NCBI RefSeq assembly: GCF_024320865.1
Contig: NZ_JANDBD010000001.1
Coordinates: 248,001 to 312,000 of the forward strand
Length of the DNA: 64,000 bases
Source of the DNA: Mycolicibacterium arenosum
GTDB taxonomy: Bacteria; Actinomycetota; Actinomycetes; Mycobacteriales; Mycobacteriaceae
Direction: 5' to 3'
Both the position numbers and the translations under genes were made by a program. The notes beneath the pieces were generated by a model. It searched no databases. It was given only the letters and a program-made list of their open reading frames with translations, and was not told the origin of the DNA. Below, piece by piece: positions 39,366-47,986 of this stretch. Within the stretch, counting starts at the first letter, position 1; each line of letters opens with the position of its first letter.

Positions 39366-39698
39366 GGCTTCGTGCCTCTCCGACCGGGTGTCGAGCGGAA
39401 CTTACGTGGTCGTCAAAACAGTTCGCTAGCAAATTCAGAAAGTTTTACTTCGCAAGTAGTCGAGGTGGCGGCTGTCGGTGACGCGATGATCAGTCGGCGA
39501 GTGTTGCCAGCGTTGCGCGGCTGTTCATTCGGCAAAGTACGCTGCGTACACCGCATGACGCCGATGGCAACCCTTGTGCTGGTCTTTGCGTCGTGCGGTC
39601 GCACCGCAGCCGTGAGGACTGCAACGAGGATCGGCACGTTTGGAACTTGTCGGAGCTAACCGGTTTGCTGGCTTATGTCGCTCACTGCCATTTGCCGG
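39366..39698. other. 333-bp intergenic region, AT-rich at its left end
   Basis: The first 100 bp hold the likely promoter of the Ig-repeat gene (AT-rich 39405-39460). A gtacgc-t-gcgtac inverted repeat lies at 39537-39549. Short open frames here have no ribosome site or protein-like composition. The left part resembles 35184-35217, at the other side of the island. Confidence 0.5.
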
Positions 39699-40643
39699 TC
39701 AGTTCGCGTGCAAGGCCTCGTTGAGGGTGATGCCCGTGCCGTCGCGCTTGACCACCTCGACGGCACCCGACAGCGAGTTCCGCCGGAATAGCAGATTGCT
39801 CGCGCCGGACAGCTCGACGGCCCTGATCGTCTCGCCGTCGGCGGTGGTGACCTTCGTCCCGCCGGTGACGTACAGGCCCGCCTCGATCACGCAGTCGTCG
39901 CCGAGCGAGATACCCAGGCCGGAGTTCGCGCCGAGCAGGCAGCGCCTGCCGACTTTGATGATCTCCTTGCCGCCGCCGGACAGCGTGCCCATGATCGACG
40001 CGCCCCCACCGACATCGGAGCCGTCGCCGACGACGACGCCCGCGGAGATGCGGCCCTCGACCATCGACGTGCCCAGCGTGCCCGCGTTGAAGTTCACGAA
40101 GCCCTCGTGCATCACCGTGGTGCCCTCGGCCAGGTGCGCCCCGAGCCGAACCCGGTCGGCGTCGGCGATCCGGACGCCCTTCGGCAGCACGTAGTCGACC
40201 ATGCGCGGGAACTTGTCGACGCCGTACACCGCGACCGGGCCCTGCCGACGCAGCCGGGCGCGGGTCAGTTCGAAATCGTCGATCGCGCACGGACCGCGGC
40301 TGGTCCACACCACGTTGGCCAGATGCCCGAAGATGCCGTCGAGGTTGGCACCGTGCGGCTGGACGAGGCGATGCGACAGCAGGTGCAGCCGCAGGTAGGC
40401 GTCGTACGCGTCGAGCGGCTTGTCGTCCAGCGAGGCGATCGTGGTGCGCACCAGGACGACGTCGACGTCGCGGGCCTCGTCGCGGGCCTCGAGTTCGGCG
40501 AGTTCGGCCCCCACCTCCGCGGTCGAGAGCTTGACCGTGCCGGACTCGCCGTCGCTGGAGAGTTCGGGCTCGGGGAACCACGTGTCGAGAATCGTTCCGT
40601 CGGCCGCGATGGTCGCCACGCCGACGCCTGATGCGCTAGTCAC
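39699..40643 (-). CDS. dapD: Tetrahydrodipicolinate N-succinyltransferase
   Basis: DapD transfers succinyl from succinyl-CoA to tetrahydrodipicolinate in the DAP/lysine pathway. The 314-residue protein has an N-terminal alpha/beta domain and a left-handed beta-helix with hexapeptide repeats ([46 protein letters not shown]). Length fits Rv1201c. GTG 40643 has TAGTCT 7 nt upstream and is probably leaderless. It is divergent from dapE. Confidence 0.95.
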   Translation of the reverse strand: MTSASGVGVATIAADGTILDTWFPEPELSSDGESGTVKLSTAEVGAELAELEARDEARDVDVVLVRTTIASLDDKPLDAYDAYLRLHLLSHRLVQPHGANLDGIFGHLANVVWTSRGPCAIDDFELTRARLRRQGPVAVYGVDKFPRMVDYVLPKGVRIADADRVRLGAHLAEGTTVMHEGFVNFNAGTLGTSMVEGRISAGVVVGDGSDVGGGASIMGTLSGGGKEIIKVGRRCLLGANSGLGISLGDDCVIEAGLYVTGGTKVTTADGETIRAVELSGASNLLFRRNSLSGAVEVVKRDGTGITLNEALHAN

Positions 40644-40650
40644 GCCGCCA

Positions 40651-40660
40651 AGACTAACGT
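40651..40660. promoter_or_regulatory. Back-to-back overlapping -10 elements for dapD and dapE
   Basis: The decamer agactaacgt reads TAGTCT on the minus strand (40656-40651) and TAACGT on the plus strand (40655-40660), sharing the central TA. Each is 7 nt from a start codon (GTG 40643 and GTG 40668). The arrangement is the same as at 2907-2916. Confidence 0.55.
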
Positions 40661-40667
40661 CAGGCGC

Positions 40668-41768
40668 GTGGCTTCATCGTCTGCTCTTCGCGCAAGCGGC
40701 TCATCGTTGGACCTGCGCTCTGATCCCATCGCTCTGACCGCCGCCCTGGTCGACATCCCCAGCGAGTCACGGCACGAGCAGCGCATCGCCGACGAGATCG
40801 AGGCCGCGCTGCGCGCGCAGGCCCCGCATTTCGAGGTCGTCCGGTTTCGCGACTCGGTGCTCGCCCGCACCGATCTGGGCAGGCCGTCGCGGGTGCTGCT
40901 CGCCGGGCACACCGACACCGTGCCCGCCGCGGACAACGTGCCGAGCCGACTCGAGGGCGGCGTGCTGCACGGCTGCGGCACCTCCGACATGAAGTCGGGC
41001 GACGCCGTCTTCCTGCATCTGGCCGCCACCGTCGCCGATCCCGCGCACGACATCACGCTGGTGATGTACGACTGCGAGGAGATCGAATCCTCCGCCAACG
41101 GGCTGGGCCACATCGAGCGCGAGCTGCCCGACTGGCTGCGCGCGGACGTCGCGATCCTCGGCGAACCGTCCGGCGGGTACATCGAAGCCGGCTGCCAGGG
41201 CACCATCCGCGTCGTGGCACGGGCGGCGGGCACCAGAGCGCATTCCGCGCGATCCTGGCTGGGCGACAACGCGATTCACAAACTCGGCGCCGTGCTGGCC
41301 CGGCTGTCGGCGTACCAGCCGCGCAACGTCGACATCGACGGCTGCGTCTACCGCGAGGGGCTCTCCGCGGTGCGCATCGACGGTGGTATCGCGGGCAACG
41401 TCATTCCGGACGCCGCGTCGGTCACCGTCAACTTCCGGTTCGCCCCCGATCGAAGCGTCGACGACGCTATCGCCCACGTCCGCGAGGTCCTCGCCGGGCT
41501 CGACGTCGAACTCGAGGTGACCGACTCCGCCGCAGGCGCACTGCCGGGGCTGACGAAGCCCGCCGCCGCGGCGCTGGTGGCCGCTGCCGGGGGCCACGTC
41601 CGCGCGAAGTACGGATGGACCGATGTGGCGCGCTTCGCAGCGCTCGGCATCCCGGCCGTCAACTACGGCCCCGGTGATCCGAACCTCGCGCACCGCTCCG
41701 ACGAGCACGTCGAGACCGCGCAGATCACCGCGACCGCGGAGACGCTCCGGAAATATCTGGTTGCGTAG
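40668..41768 (+). CDS. dapE: Succinyl-diaminopimelate desuccinylase
   Basis: DapE releases succinate to give LL-DAP for lysine and peptidoglycan. The M20-fold protein (366 residues) has the zinc ligands in AGHTDTVP near residue 82, GTSDMKSGD near 105, EE near 139, and a late HRSDEHV. Tuberculosis DapE starts near LDLRGDP, equivalent to a TTG at 40707 here, but GTG 40668 lies 7 nt after TAACGT and fits a leaderless start, so it is preferred. It lies 24 bp from dapD. Confidence 0.93.
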   Translation: MASSSALRASGSSLDLRSDPIALTAALVDIPSESRHEQRIADEIEAALRAQAPHFEVVRFRDSVLARTDLGRPSRVLLAGHTDTVPAADNVPSRLEGGVLHGCGTSDMKSGDAVFLHLAATVADPAHDITLVMYDCEEIESSANGLGHIERELPDWLRADVAILGEPSGGYIEAGCQGTIRVVARAAGTRAHSARSWLGDNAIHKLGAVLARLSAYQPRNVDIDGCVYREGLSAVRIDGGIAGNVIPDAASVTVNFRFAPDRSVDDAIAHVREVLAGLDVELEVTDSAAGALPGLTKPAAAALVAAAGGHVRAKYGWTDVARFAALGIPAVNYGPGDPNLAHRSDEHVETAQITATAETLRKYLVA

Positions 41769-41773
41769 CCCGG

Positions 41774-41838
41774 TAACCTCGTACACGTGCTGGGAGACGA
41801 CTACTCCGGGTGAACCGGAGCACCGACCGCTAGTCGTC
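41774..41838 (+). promoter_or_regulatory. Leader with attenuator hairpin upstream of the ABC-F gene
   Basis: TAACCT (41774-41779) lies 7 nt before the leader ORF. Downstream, gacgacta at 41796-41803 pairs with tagtcgtc at 41831-41838, and ctccgg at 41804-41809 with ccggag at 41815-41820. Together they make a 14-bp stem with a 10-nt bulge on the 3' side. The leader stop codon (41811-41813) is in the loop. A pyrimidine-rich run (cccttccccttt) follows, so a transcription attenuator is possible. Confidence 0.55.
41787..41813 (+). CDS. Leader peptide of 8 residues (MLGDDYSG)
   Basis: GTG 41787 opens an eight-codon frame ending at TGA 41811, in the loop of the leader hairpin. The -10 box at 41774-41779 makes this GTG the likely 5' end of the mRNA. 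Genes for ABC-F ribosome-protection proteins are commonly controlled by such stalling leader ORFs. Translation of this one is inferred only. Confidence 0.45.
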   Translation: MLGDDYSG

Positions 41839-41863
41839 CCTTCCCCTTTCGAAGGACCCAGTC

Positions 41864-43480
41864 ATGTCTTCCATCGTCGTATCGGCGCTGTCCTACTCCT
41901 GGCCCGATGACACTCCGCTGTTCACCGACCTGAGCTTCGCCGTCCCCGAGGGACGCACCGGCCTCGTCGCGTCCAACGGCGCGGGCAAGAGCACGCTGCT
42001 GCGCCTCATCGCCGGCGAGTTCCGCCCGACGGCGGGCACCGTCACCGTCGACGGCGTGCTCGGCTATCTACCTCAGACGCTGCCGTTCCTCACCGATGGC
42101 GCCACCGTCGCCGACGTTCTCGGAATTGCGCCGGTCGTCGCCGCACTGAACGCGCTCGCCGCAGGCGATGCGTCGGATGAGGTCTTCACGGCGATCGGCG
42201 AGGACTGGGACGTCGAGGAGCGGTCTCGTGCTCAACTCGGCAGGCTCGGGCTCGGCGACATCGCGCTGGACCGACCCCTCGACACGCTCAGCGGTGGCGA
42301 GGTCATCACCGTCGGCGTGGCCGCCCGCCTGCTGGCCCGGCCGGATGTGCTGCTGCTCGACGAGCCGACCAACAACCTCGACCTCGCGGCCCGGCACCGG
42401 CTCTACGACGCCCTCGACGACTTCGGCGGCACGCTGCTGGTGGTCAGCCACGACCGCGCGCTACTGGATCGGATGGATCGCATCGCAGAGCTGCGGAGCA
42501 GCGAAATCGCCTATTTCGGGGGCAGTTTCACCGCGTACTCCGAAGCGCTCGACGCCGCGCAGGCGGCAGCCGAAGCCGATGTGCGCAACGCCGAGCAGTT
42601 CCTGAAACGGGAGAAGCGGCAGATGCAGGAGGCGCGCGAGCGAGCAGCCAGGCGGTCGAGCACCGCAGCCCGCAACGTCAAGGACGCCGGACTGCCGAAG
42701 ATCGTGGCGGGCAAGCTGAAGCGCGACGCGCAGGAGTCGGCGGCACGGGCGGATGACGTGCACGCCAAGCGGGTCGACGAGGCCAGGGTGCGCCTCGATC
42801 AGGCTGAGCGCTCGGTCCGCGATGACGATGCCCTGGTCCTGGACCTGCCCGACACCGAGGTGCCTGCGGGCCGCACCGTGGTCGCCGCGCGCGGCGTCAA
42901 CGTGCGGCGCGGCGATCGAATGCTGTTCTCGGACAACGGTGTCGACGTCGACATCCGCGGGCCCGAACGCATCGCGCTGACGGGGTCCAACGGCGCGGGG
43001 AAGTCGACTCTGCTGAAACTGCTCAGCGGCGACCTCCTGGCCGACGAGGGGCAGGTGCAACGCGCCGACGGCCGAATCGCCTACCTGTCGCAGCGGCTCG
43101 ATCTGCTGGACCCGGATGCGACCGTGGCCGAGAGTCTGGCGGCGGCAGCGCCCGGACTGAGCCACACCCGCCGGATGCATCTGTTGGCGCAGTTCCTGTT
43201 TCGCGGTGATCGCATCCAGTTGCCGGTGGCGGCCCTATCGGGCGGCGAGCGGCTGCGGGTCACGCTGATGTGCGTGCTGTTCGCCCAGCCCGCGCCGCAA
43301 CTGCTGCTGCTCGACGAGCCCACCAACAACCTCGACCTGGTCAGCGTCGGGCAACTCGAGTCCGCGCTGAACGCCTATCGCGGGGCACTGGTGGTGGTGA
43401 GCCACGACGAGCGGTTCCTCGACGCGATCACCGTGCAACGCAGGATGACGTTGGCCGAGGGGAGGCTTTTGCCGACCTAG
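41864..43480 (+). CDS. ABC-F family ATPase (ribosome-associated)
   Basis: The 538-residue protein has two ABC domains without membrane segments. Walker A motifs are ASNGAGKSTLLRL near residue 37 and TGSNGAGKSTLLKL near 375; signatures are TLSGGEVITVG and ALSGGERLRVTL; Walker B with LLLDEPTNNLDL occurs in both. The charged linker between them (residues about 225-310, with KREKRQMQEAR) is the P-site tRNA-interaction motif region. ABC-F proteins act on ribosomes and some protect against macrolides, lincosamides or streptogramins. The leader suggests drug-responsive control. Confidence 0.88.
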   Translation: MSSIVVSALSYSWPDDTPLFTDLSFAVPEGRTGLVASNGAGKSTLLRLIAGEFRPTAGTVTVDGVLGYLPQTLPFLTDGATVADVLGIAPVVAALNALAAGDASDEVFTAIGEDWDVEERSRAQLGRLGLGDIALDRPLDTLSGGEVITVGVAARLLARPDVLLLDEPTNNLDLAARHRLYDALDDFGGTLLVVSHDRALLDRMDRIAELRSSEIAYFGGSFTAYSEALDAAQAAAEADVRNAEQFLKREKRQMQEARERAARRSSTAARNVKDAGLPKIVAGKLKRDAQESAARADDVHAKRVDEARVRLDQAERSVRDDDALVLDLPDTEVPAGRTVVAARGVNVRRGDRMLFSDNGVDVDIRGPERIALTGSNGAGKSTLLKLLSGDLLADEGQVQRADGRIAYLSQRLDLLDPDATVAESLAAAAPGLSHTRRMHLLAQFLFRGDRIQLPVAALSGGERLRVTLMCVLFAQPAPQLLLLDEPTNNLDLVSVGQLESALNAYRGALVVVSHDERFLDAITVQRRMTLAEGRLLPT

Positions 43481-43800
43481 CGCTCGTCGTCGAGGCCGGC
43501 CTCGCGCAGCGCCGCCGCTTCGGCGTCGTCGCCGCGTTCGTACTCCCGCGCGGCGGCGGTGAGGCGCTCGGCCAGCTCGGAGCTGGTGCGGGACAGCGTG
43601 TTCAGCAGGTCGGCGCGCACGGCGAGGATCTCGCGGAACGGGTTTCTCGCGGGCTCGGCGATGGGCCCGTACCGCTGCTCGAAGCCCGCGATCTCGGACG
43701 CCGAGACACCGATGGCGGCGTCGAGTGCGGACGCCACGTCGGACTGCACGCGCGCCAGGTTGCGCACTCCGTCCGGGTCGACGTGCAACGGATCGGTCAT
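43477..43800 (-). CDS. EspC-like type VII secretion-associated protein
   Basis: This 107-residue protein starts MTDPLHVDPDGVRNLA and has two helices joined by a turn, as in EspC/DUF2580-type ESX-1 substrates. It overlaps the EspA/E-like gene by 4 bp, so the two proteins may form a pair. No clear YxxxD/E secretion signal was confirmed, though YERGDDAE near the C-terminus is suggestive. The stop shares CTAG with the ABC-F gene. Confidence 0.7.
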   Translation of the reverse strand: MTDPLHVDPDGVRNLARVQSDVASALDAAIGVSASEIAGFEQRYGPIAEPARNPFREILAVRADLLNTLSRTSSELAERLTAAAREYERGDDAEAAALREAGLDDER

Positions 43801-44285
43801 GACCCGCTCACCGCCCGGTACTCCGCGACCAGGGTTCTCATCCCGGCGGCCAGATCGGTGATCGACGCGTGCGATCGGATGATGATCTCGACGAGCCGGT
43901 CGACCGCCTGGCCGACCACGGGAGCCAGCACGTCGTCGGGTTCGACCTCCTCGGGCAGTCCGTCGGCCACGTCGACGACCCACTGGCGCAACTCGTCGAG
44001 CTGTTCGCGGCCTGCGGACACCACCGCCGCCAACTCGTCGAGGTGAACGGTCATCCGCCGGTCGAGATCAGCGAGAGCCGTAAACGACTGTGCGTGTGCC
44101 GAATTCAGCGTGTGGTAGGCATCCGCGGCGCCGCCGCCCCACATGTCGCCGGGGCGGGCACCCGTCACCTCCGACTGCAGTCGGCTTACCTCGTCGCCGG
44201 GAAATCCGCCCCCGAGCGAACGGTCGTCACCGAAGGTGGCCCGCGCTTTCGACCACGTCGACAGGAACGCCTCGACCAGGCTCAT
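43797..44285 (-). CDS. Short EspA/EspE-like ESX protein
   Basis: The N-terminus LVEAFLSTWSKARATFGDD is the EspA/EspE family pattern, followed by a W-G turn (MWGGGAADAYHTLNSAH) and helical hairpin. At 162 residues it keeps only the N-terminal WXG100-like part and lacks the long C-terminal region of EspA (about 390 residues). It is coupled by overlaps to the upstream helical-repeat protein and the downstream EspC-like gene. Confidence 0.72.
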   Translation of the reverse strand: MSLVEAFLSTWSKARATFGDDRSLGGGFPGDEVSRLQSEVTGARPGDMWGGGAADAYHTLNSAHAQSFTALADLDRRMTVHLDELAAVVSAGREQLDELRQWVVDVADGLPEEVEPDDVLAPVVGQAVDRLVEIIIRSHASITDLAAGMRTLVAEYRAVSGS

Positions 44286-45439
44286 CCGCGCGCCTCGGCC
44301 GCCTGCCGCGCGGCATCGGCGGCCACTCCCTTCATCCCGATTCCGGCGAACGCCGCCGACGCCGCGTCGAGCCCGTCGGCGTCGCCCGCGGTGAACGCCC
44401 GCGCGTAGGTCAGGGCGAGGCGGCCGACGGCACTGTCATCACCCAATCTCTCCAGGAACTCCGCCGCCCGCAGGTCACCGAGCCGGACGGCGTCCAGCAG
44501 CGCCCGCACCGCGACGGCCGACTGCCCGCCGCGCTCGGCGGCCTTCGCGGCGTCGCGTGCGGCGCTGATCGCGCCGGGCCCGTCCATGCGCGCCGCCGCC
44601 GTCCACGCCTTCGCCAGCCCGAGTTCGGGGGCGAACAGCATCGACTTCAGACCATGCTTCGACTCGGCGCGCGCCAGCATCCGGCCCGCGTCGGACAACC
44701 GGCCCGCCTGCGCCAGGGCCTGCGCCAGCAGCATCCACGCCAACGGTCCCCATGAGTAACCGGTCGGGGCGAGCGCGGTCGCCGCCTCCTCTAGCAGCGC
44801 GACGGCCGCCGCCGCATCGCCACGGGCGATCAGCACGTCGGCGACGAGAAGCCGGCCGATCGCGTGCCCCGGCTGGGCGCCCCGTGCGGCGTCGACCAAC
44901 TCGTCGGCCAGCGCCTGCGCGCGATCCAACTCGCCCGACATCACCAGTGCCGTCGTCTGCCCGAAGCCGGAGGTGAACCTCAGCAGCCCCGGATGACCCG
45001 CGGCGATCGCCCGGTCCGCGAGCGCGTCGACGTCGGCGAACGCGCCCATCCGGGCGTTGCACAGCGCGGCCGCCGCGGCCGCCCACCCGACGGCCTGCGC
45101 GTCGGCGTCCGCGGAGTCGAGCACCTCCCGCGCGATGCCCATCGCCCGCTGCGGGCTGCCCGCGTTCATCGCGAACGTCCCGAGCAGCGCGTCGACGGTC
45201 GCCACCGCGGGACCCGACGACACCCGGCCCCGCGTCGTCTTGAGGAAGGCGGTGGCGCGCTCGGGCTCGTTGAGCATCCAGAACTGGTTGGCCGCGCGCG
45301 GGAGGGCCCACGCCATCAACTCGGCCTCGGTCAACGATTCGGGGTCGACGCCGGCGAGCACCTCCGCGGCCGCCCGGCCCTGACCCTGCCACGCCAGGTC
45401 CTGCGCCGTCGCGAGCTTGTCTTCCAGCGAATCGGGCAC
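44282..45439 (-). CDS. Helical-repeat (TPR-like) protein of the ESX-type operon
   Basis: The 385-residue soluble protein consists of alanine-rich helical pairs of about 35 residues, as in TPR or MalT-type repeats (for instance LSDAGRMLARAESKHG). No helix-turn-helix or ATPase domain is present. GTG 45439 has TACACT 6 nt upstream and is likely leaderless; the frame to 45493 is rejected. It heads an operon with the EspA/E-like and EspC-like genes, and so may be a chaperone or scaffold for them. That role is inference. Confidence 0.7.
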   Translation of the reverse strand: MPDSLEDKLATAQDLAWQGQGRAAAEVLAGVDPESLTEAELMAWALPRAANQFWMLNEPERATAFLKTTRGRVSSGPAVATVDALLGTFAMNAGSPQRAMGIAREVLDSADADAQAVGWAAAAAALCNARMGAFADVDALADRAIAAGHPGLLRFTSGFGQTTALVMSGELDRAQALADELVDAARGAQPGHAIGRLLVADVLIARGDAAAAVALLEEAATALAPTGYSWGPLAWMLLAQALAQAGRLSDAGRMLARAESKHGLKSMLFAPELGLAKAWTAAARMDGPGAISAARDAAKAAERGGQSAVAVRALLDAVRLGDLRAAEFLERLGDDSAVGRLALTYARAFTAGDADGLDAASAAFAGIGMKGVAADAARQAAEARG

Positions 45440-45528
45440 CGCCGCAGTGTATTGGGTGCGCCCTCCGGGCTGGGTGGAATGCTCCTCGCGCAAGCGCTCG
45501 TCGACCCGCTAGCCGGTACGTTTCACGC

Positions 45529-46071
45529 GTGGCTCACTCAGTCTGCGTCTACTGCGCATCCGGTCCCCGACATCCCGACTTGCTCGCCCTCGCCACGGAA
45601 CTCGGCGCGGCCATCGGGAAGCGCGGCTGGACGCTGGTGTCGGGCGGCGGCAACGTGTCGGCCATGGGCGCGGTCGCCGAGTCGGCGCGAGCCCACGGCG
45701 CACACACCGTCGGTGTGATCCCCAAGGCGCTGGTGCACCGGGAGGTCGCCGACGTCGACGCCGCGGAACTCGTCGTCACCGACACGATGCGGGAACGCAA
45801 GCAGGTCATGGAGGACCGCGCCGACGCGTTCATCTCACTGCCGGGGGGCATCGGCACGCTCGAGGAGTTCTTCGAGGCGTGGACCGCGGGCGTACTCGGG
45901 ATGCACGACAAGCCGCTGGTGCTGCTCGATCCGCTCGGCCACTACGACGGACTGCTGACGTGGCTACACGGCCTGGTCGACACGGGCTACGTCTCACCGG
46001 GCGCCATGGACCGACTGATCGTCGTCAGCGACGTCGGTGCGGCGCTCGACGCATGTGCCCCCGACCAGTGA
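45529..46071 (+). CDS. LOG-family phosphoribohydrolase (Rv1205-like)
   Basis: The 180-residue Rossmann-fold protein has VSGGGNVSAMGAVAES near residue 43 and the LOG signature LPGGIGTLEEFFE near residue 103. In M. tuberculosis Rv1205 releases cytokinin bases from riboside monophosphates. GTG 45529 has TACGTT 6 nt upstream and is likely leaderless. It precedes fadD6, which has its own -10. Confidence 0.92.
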   Translation: MAHSVCVYCASGPRHPDLLALATELGAAIGKRGWTLVSGGGNVSAMGAVAESARAHGAHTVGVIPKALVHREVADVDAAELVVTDTMRERKQVMEDRADAFISLPGGIGTLEEFFEAWTAGVLGMHDKPLVLLDPLGHYDGLLTWLHGLVDTGYVSPGAMDRLIVVSDVGAALDACAPDQ

Positions 46072-46105
46072 GGCCGATCACTACCGCCCAGTAAGGTTGG
46101 CGAAC

Positions 46106-47917
46106 ATGAGCGACCAGAACTCGAGCACCCGCAGCAGCGTCGGACTGCTGGACATCGTGCCCAGACTGCCGGGACTGCTGAAGGACGCGCCCGCGATCGT
46201 GAAGGGCGTCGCCACCGGGTTCATGGCGCGCCCGACGGCGAAGACGTCGATCGGCAAGGTCTTTCAGGACCGCGCCGAGAAGTACGCCGACAGCGACTTC
46301 ATCAAGTTCGGCGACGAGCGGATCAGCTACCGGCAGGCCAACGAGACCGTGAACCGGTACGCGGCGGTGCTCGCGTCGAAGGGTGTCGGGCACGGCGACG
46401 TCGTCGGAGCGATGCTGCGCAACTCGCCGGACGCGGTGCTGCTGATGCTGGCGATCGTCAAGTGCGGCGCGATCGCCGGGATGCTCAACTACCACCAGCG
46501 CGGCAAAGTGCTGGAGCACAGCATCGGGCTGCTGAAGGCCACCGCCGTCGTCGCCGAGACCGACCTCGTCGAACCGATCACCGAGAGCGGCGCCGACACC
46601 ACGGGGCTGATGACGCTCGACGAGCTCAAGCAACTCGCCGCCTCCGCGCCCACCACGAATCCGGCCGCCACGGCCGCGGTGCTCGCCAAGGACAAGGCCT
46701 TCTACATCTTCACGTCGGGCACCACCGGCATGCCGAAGGCCAGCGTCATGACGCACTACCGCTGGCTGCGCGCGCTCGGCGGCTTCGGCGGGCTGGGGAT
46801 GCGGCTGTCCAGTAGCGACACGCTGTACTGCTGCCTGCCGCTCTATCACAACAACGCGCTGACGGTCGCGACGTCGTCGGTGCTCAACGCGGGCGCGACG
46901 CTGGCGCTGGGCAAGTCGTTCTCGGCGTCGAAGTTCTGGGACGACGTCATCTCCTACGACGCGACGGCGTTCGTCTACATCGGCGAGGTGTGCGCCTACC
47001 TGCTGAACCAGCCGCCCAAGCCGACCGACCGGCAGCACCGCGTCCGGGTCATCTGCGGCAACGGGTTGCGCCCGGCGATCTGGGACGACTTCACGAAGCG
47101 CTTCGGCATCGCGCGGGTGTGCGAGTTCTACGCCGCGAGCGAGGGCAACACAGCGTTCATGAACGTGTTCAACGTCGACAAGACCACCGGCATCTGCCCG
47201 ACGCCCATCGCGTTCGTCGAGTACGACGACGAGTCGGGTGAGCCGCTCCGCGACGACCAGGGCCGCGTGCGCAAGGTGAAGACCGGCCAACCGGGGCTGC
47301 TGCTGAGCAAGGTCAGCAACTTCCAGCCGTTCGACGGCTACACCGACAAGGACGCCACCGAGAAGAAGCTGGTGCGCGATGCGTTCAAGGACGGGGACGT
47401 CTGGTTCAACACCGGCGACCTGATGCGCTCGCAGGGCTTCGGCCACGCCGCGTTCACCGACCGGCTCGGTGACACGTTCCGCTGGAAGGGCGAGAACGTC
47501 GCCACCACCGAGGTCGAGGCCGCGGTGTCGCTCGACCCTCAGGTCGAGGAGTGCACGGTCTACGGCGTCGAGGTCCCCGGTGCCGGCGGCAAGGCGGGCA
47601 TGGTCGCCATCCAGCTGAAGGACGGTGAGGAGTTCGACGGCAAGGCCCTGGCCAAGGCGGCGTACGAGCACCTGCCGGGATACGCCGTCCCGCTGTTCGT
47701 CCGCGTCACCGGTGAACTCGCGCACACGTCGACGTTCAAGAGCCAGAAGGTCGACCTTCGCAAGGAGGGCTACGGCGGCACCACCGGCGAGGGTGATGAG
47801 GACGCCGGGACGATCGAGGACCCGATCTACGTGCTCGCCGGTCGCTCCGAGGGCTACGTCGAGTACTACGACGACTACCCGCAGGAGGTCGTCGACGGAA
47901 AGCGCCCCGCCAAGTGA
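46106..47917 (+). CDS. fadD6: Acyl-CoA synthetase FadD6 (very-long-chain type)
   Basis: The 603-residue enzyme belongs to the FATP/ACSVL group, with the P-loop FTSGTTGMPKASVMTHYRW near residue 205, YAASEGNTAF near 337, and NTGDLMRSQGFGHAAFTDRLGDTFRWKGENV near 435 onward. It activates long fatty acids with ATP and CoA, perhaps coupled to uptake. ATG 46106 lies 8 nt after TAAGGT (46092-46097), so the frame from 46037 is rejected. Length agrees with Rv1206. Confidence 0.93.
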   Translation: MSDQNSSTRSSVGLLDIVPRLPGLLKDAPAIVKGVATGFMARPTAKTSIGKVFQDRAEKYADSDFIKFGDERISYRQANETVNRYAAVLASKGVGHGDVVGAMLRNSPDAVLLMLAIVKCGAIAGMLNYHQRGKVLEHSIGLLKATAVVAETDLVEPITESGADTTGLMTLDELKQLAASAPTTNPAATAAVLAKDKAFYIFTSGTTGMPKASVMTHYRWLRALGGFGGLGMRLSSSDTLYCCLPLYHNNALTVATSSVLNAGATLALGKSFSASKFWDDVISYDATAFVYIGEVCAYLLNQPPKPTDRQHRVRVICGNGLRPAIWDDFTKRFGIARVCEFYAASEGNTAFMNVFNVDKTTGICPTPIAFVEYDDESGEPLRDDQGRVRKVKTGQPGLLLSKVSNFQPFDGYTDKDATEKKLVRDAFKDGDVWFNTGDLMRSQGFGHAAFTDRLGDTFRWKGENVATTEVEAAVSLDPQVEECTVYGVEVPGAGGKAGMVAIQLKDGEEFDGKALAKAAYEHLPGYAVPLFVRVTGELAHTSTFKSQKVDLRKEGYGGTTGEGDEDAGTIEDPIYVLAGRSEGYVEYYDDYPQEVVDGKRPAK

Positions 47918-47964
47918 TTTCGGCGTGATTCCGTTCGCTTAGCGACGGTTTTCACGCCGAAATC
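47916..47964. terminator. Long inverted repeat after fadD6
   Basis: The arms gatttcggcgtga (47916-47928) and tcacgccgaaatc (47952-47964) pair over 13 bp. Inside the loop ccgttcgc-tta-gcgacgg can form a second stem. The repeat starts at the fadD6 stop codon and ends 9 bp before the folP2 -10. It can act as a terminator in either direction; no T-run follows. It may be a dispersed repeat. Confidence 0.5.
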
Positions 47965-47986
47965 GCACGCAGCTAGCCTGGGTGGC

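Noticed and set aside
39342..39659. 105-codon plus-strand frame before dapD
   Set aside because: Starts inside the signal-peptide region of the Ig-repeat gene, no ribosome site, composition not protein-like.
46025..47725. 566-codon minus-strand frame opposite fadD6
   Set aside because: Shadow of fadD6, no start signal.
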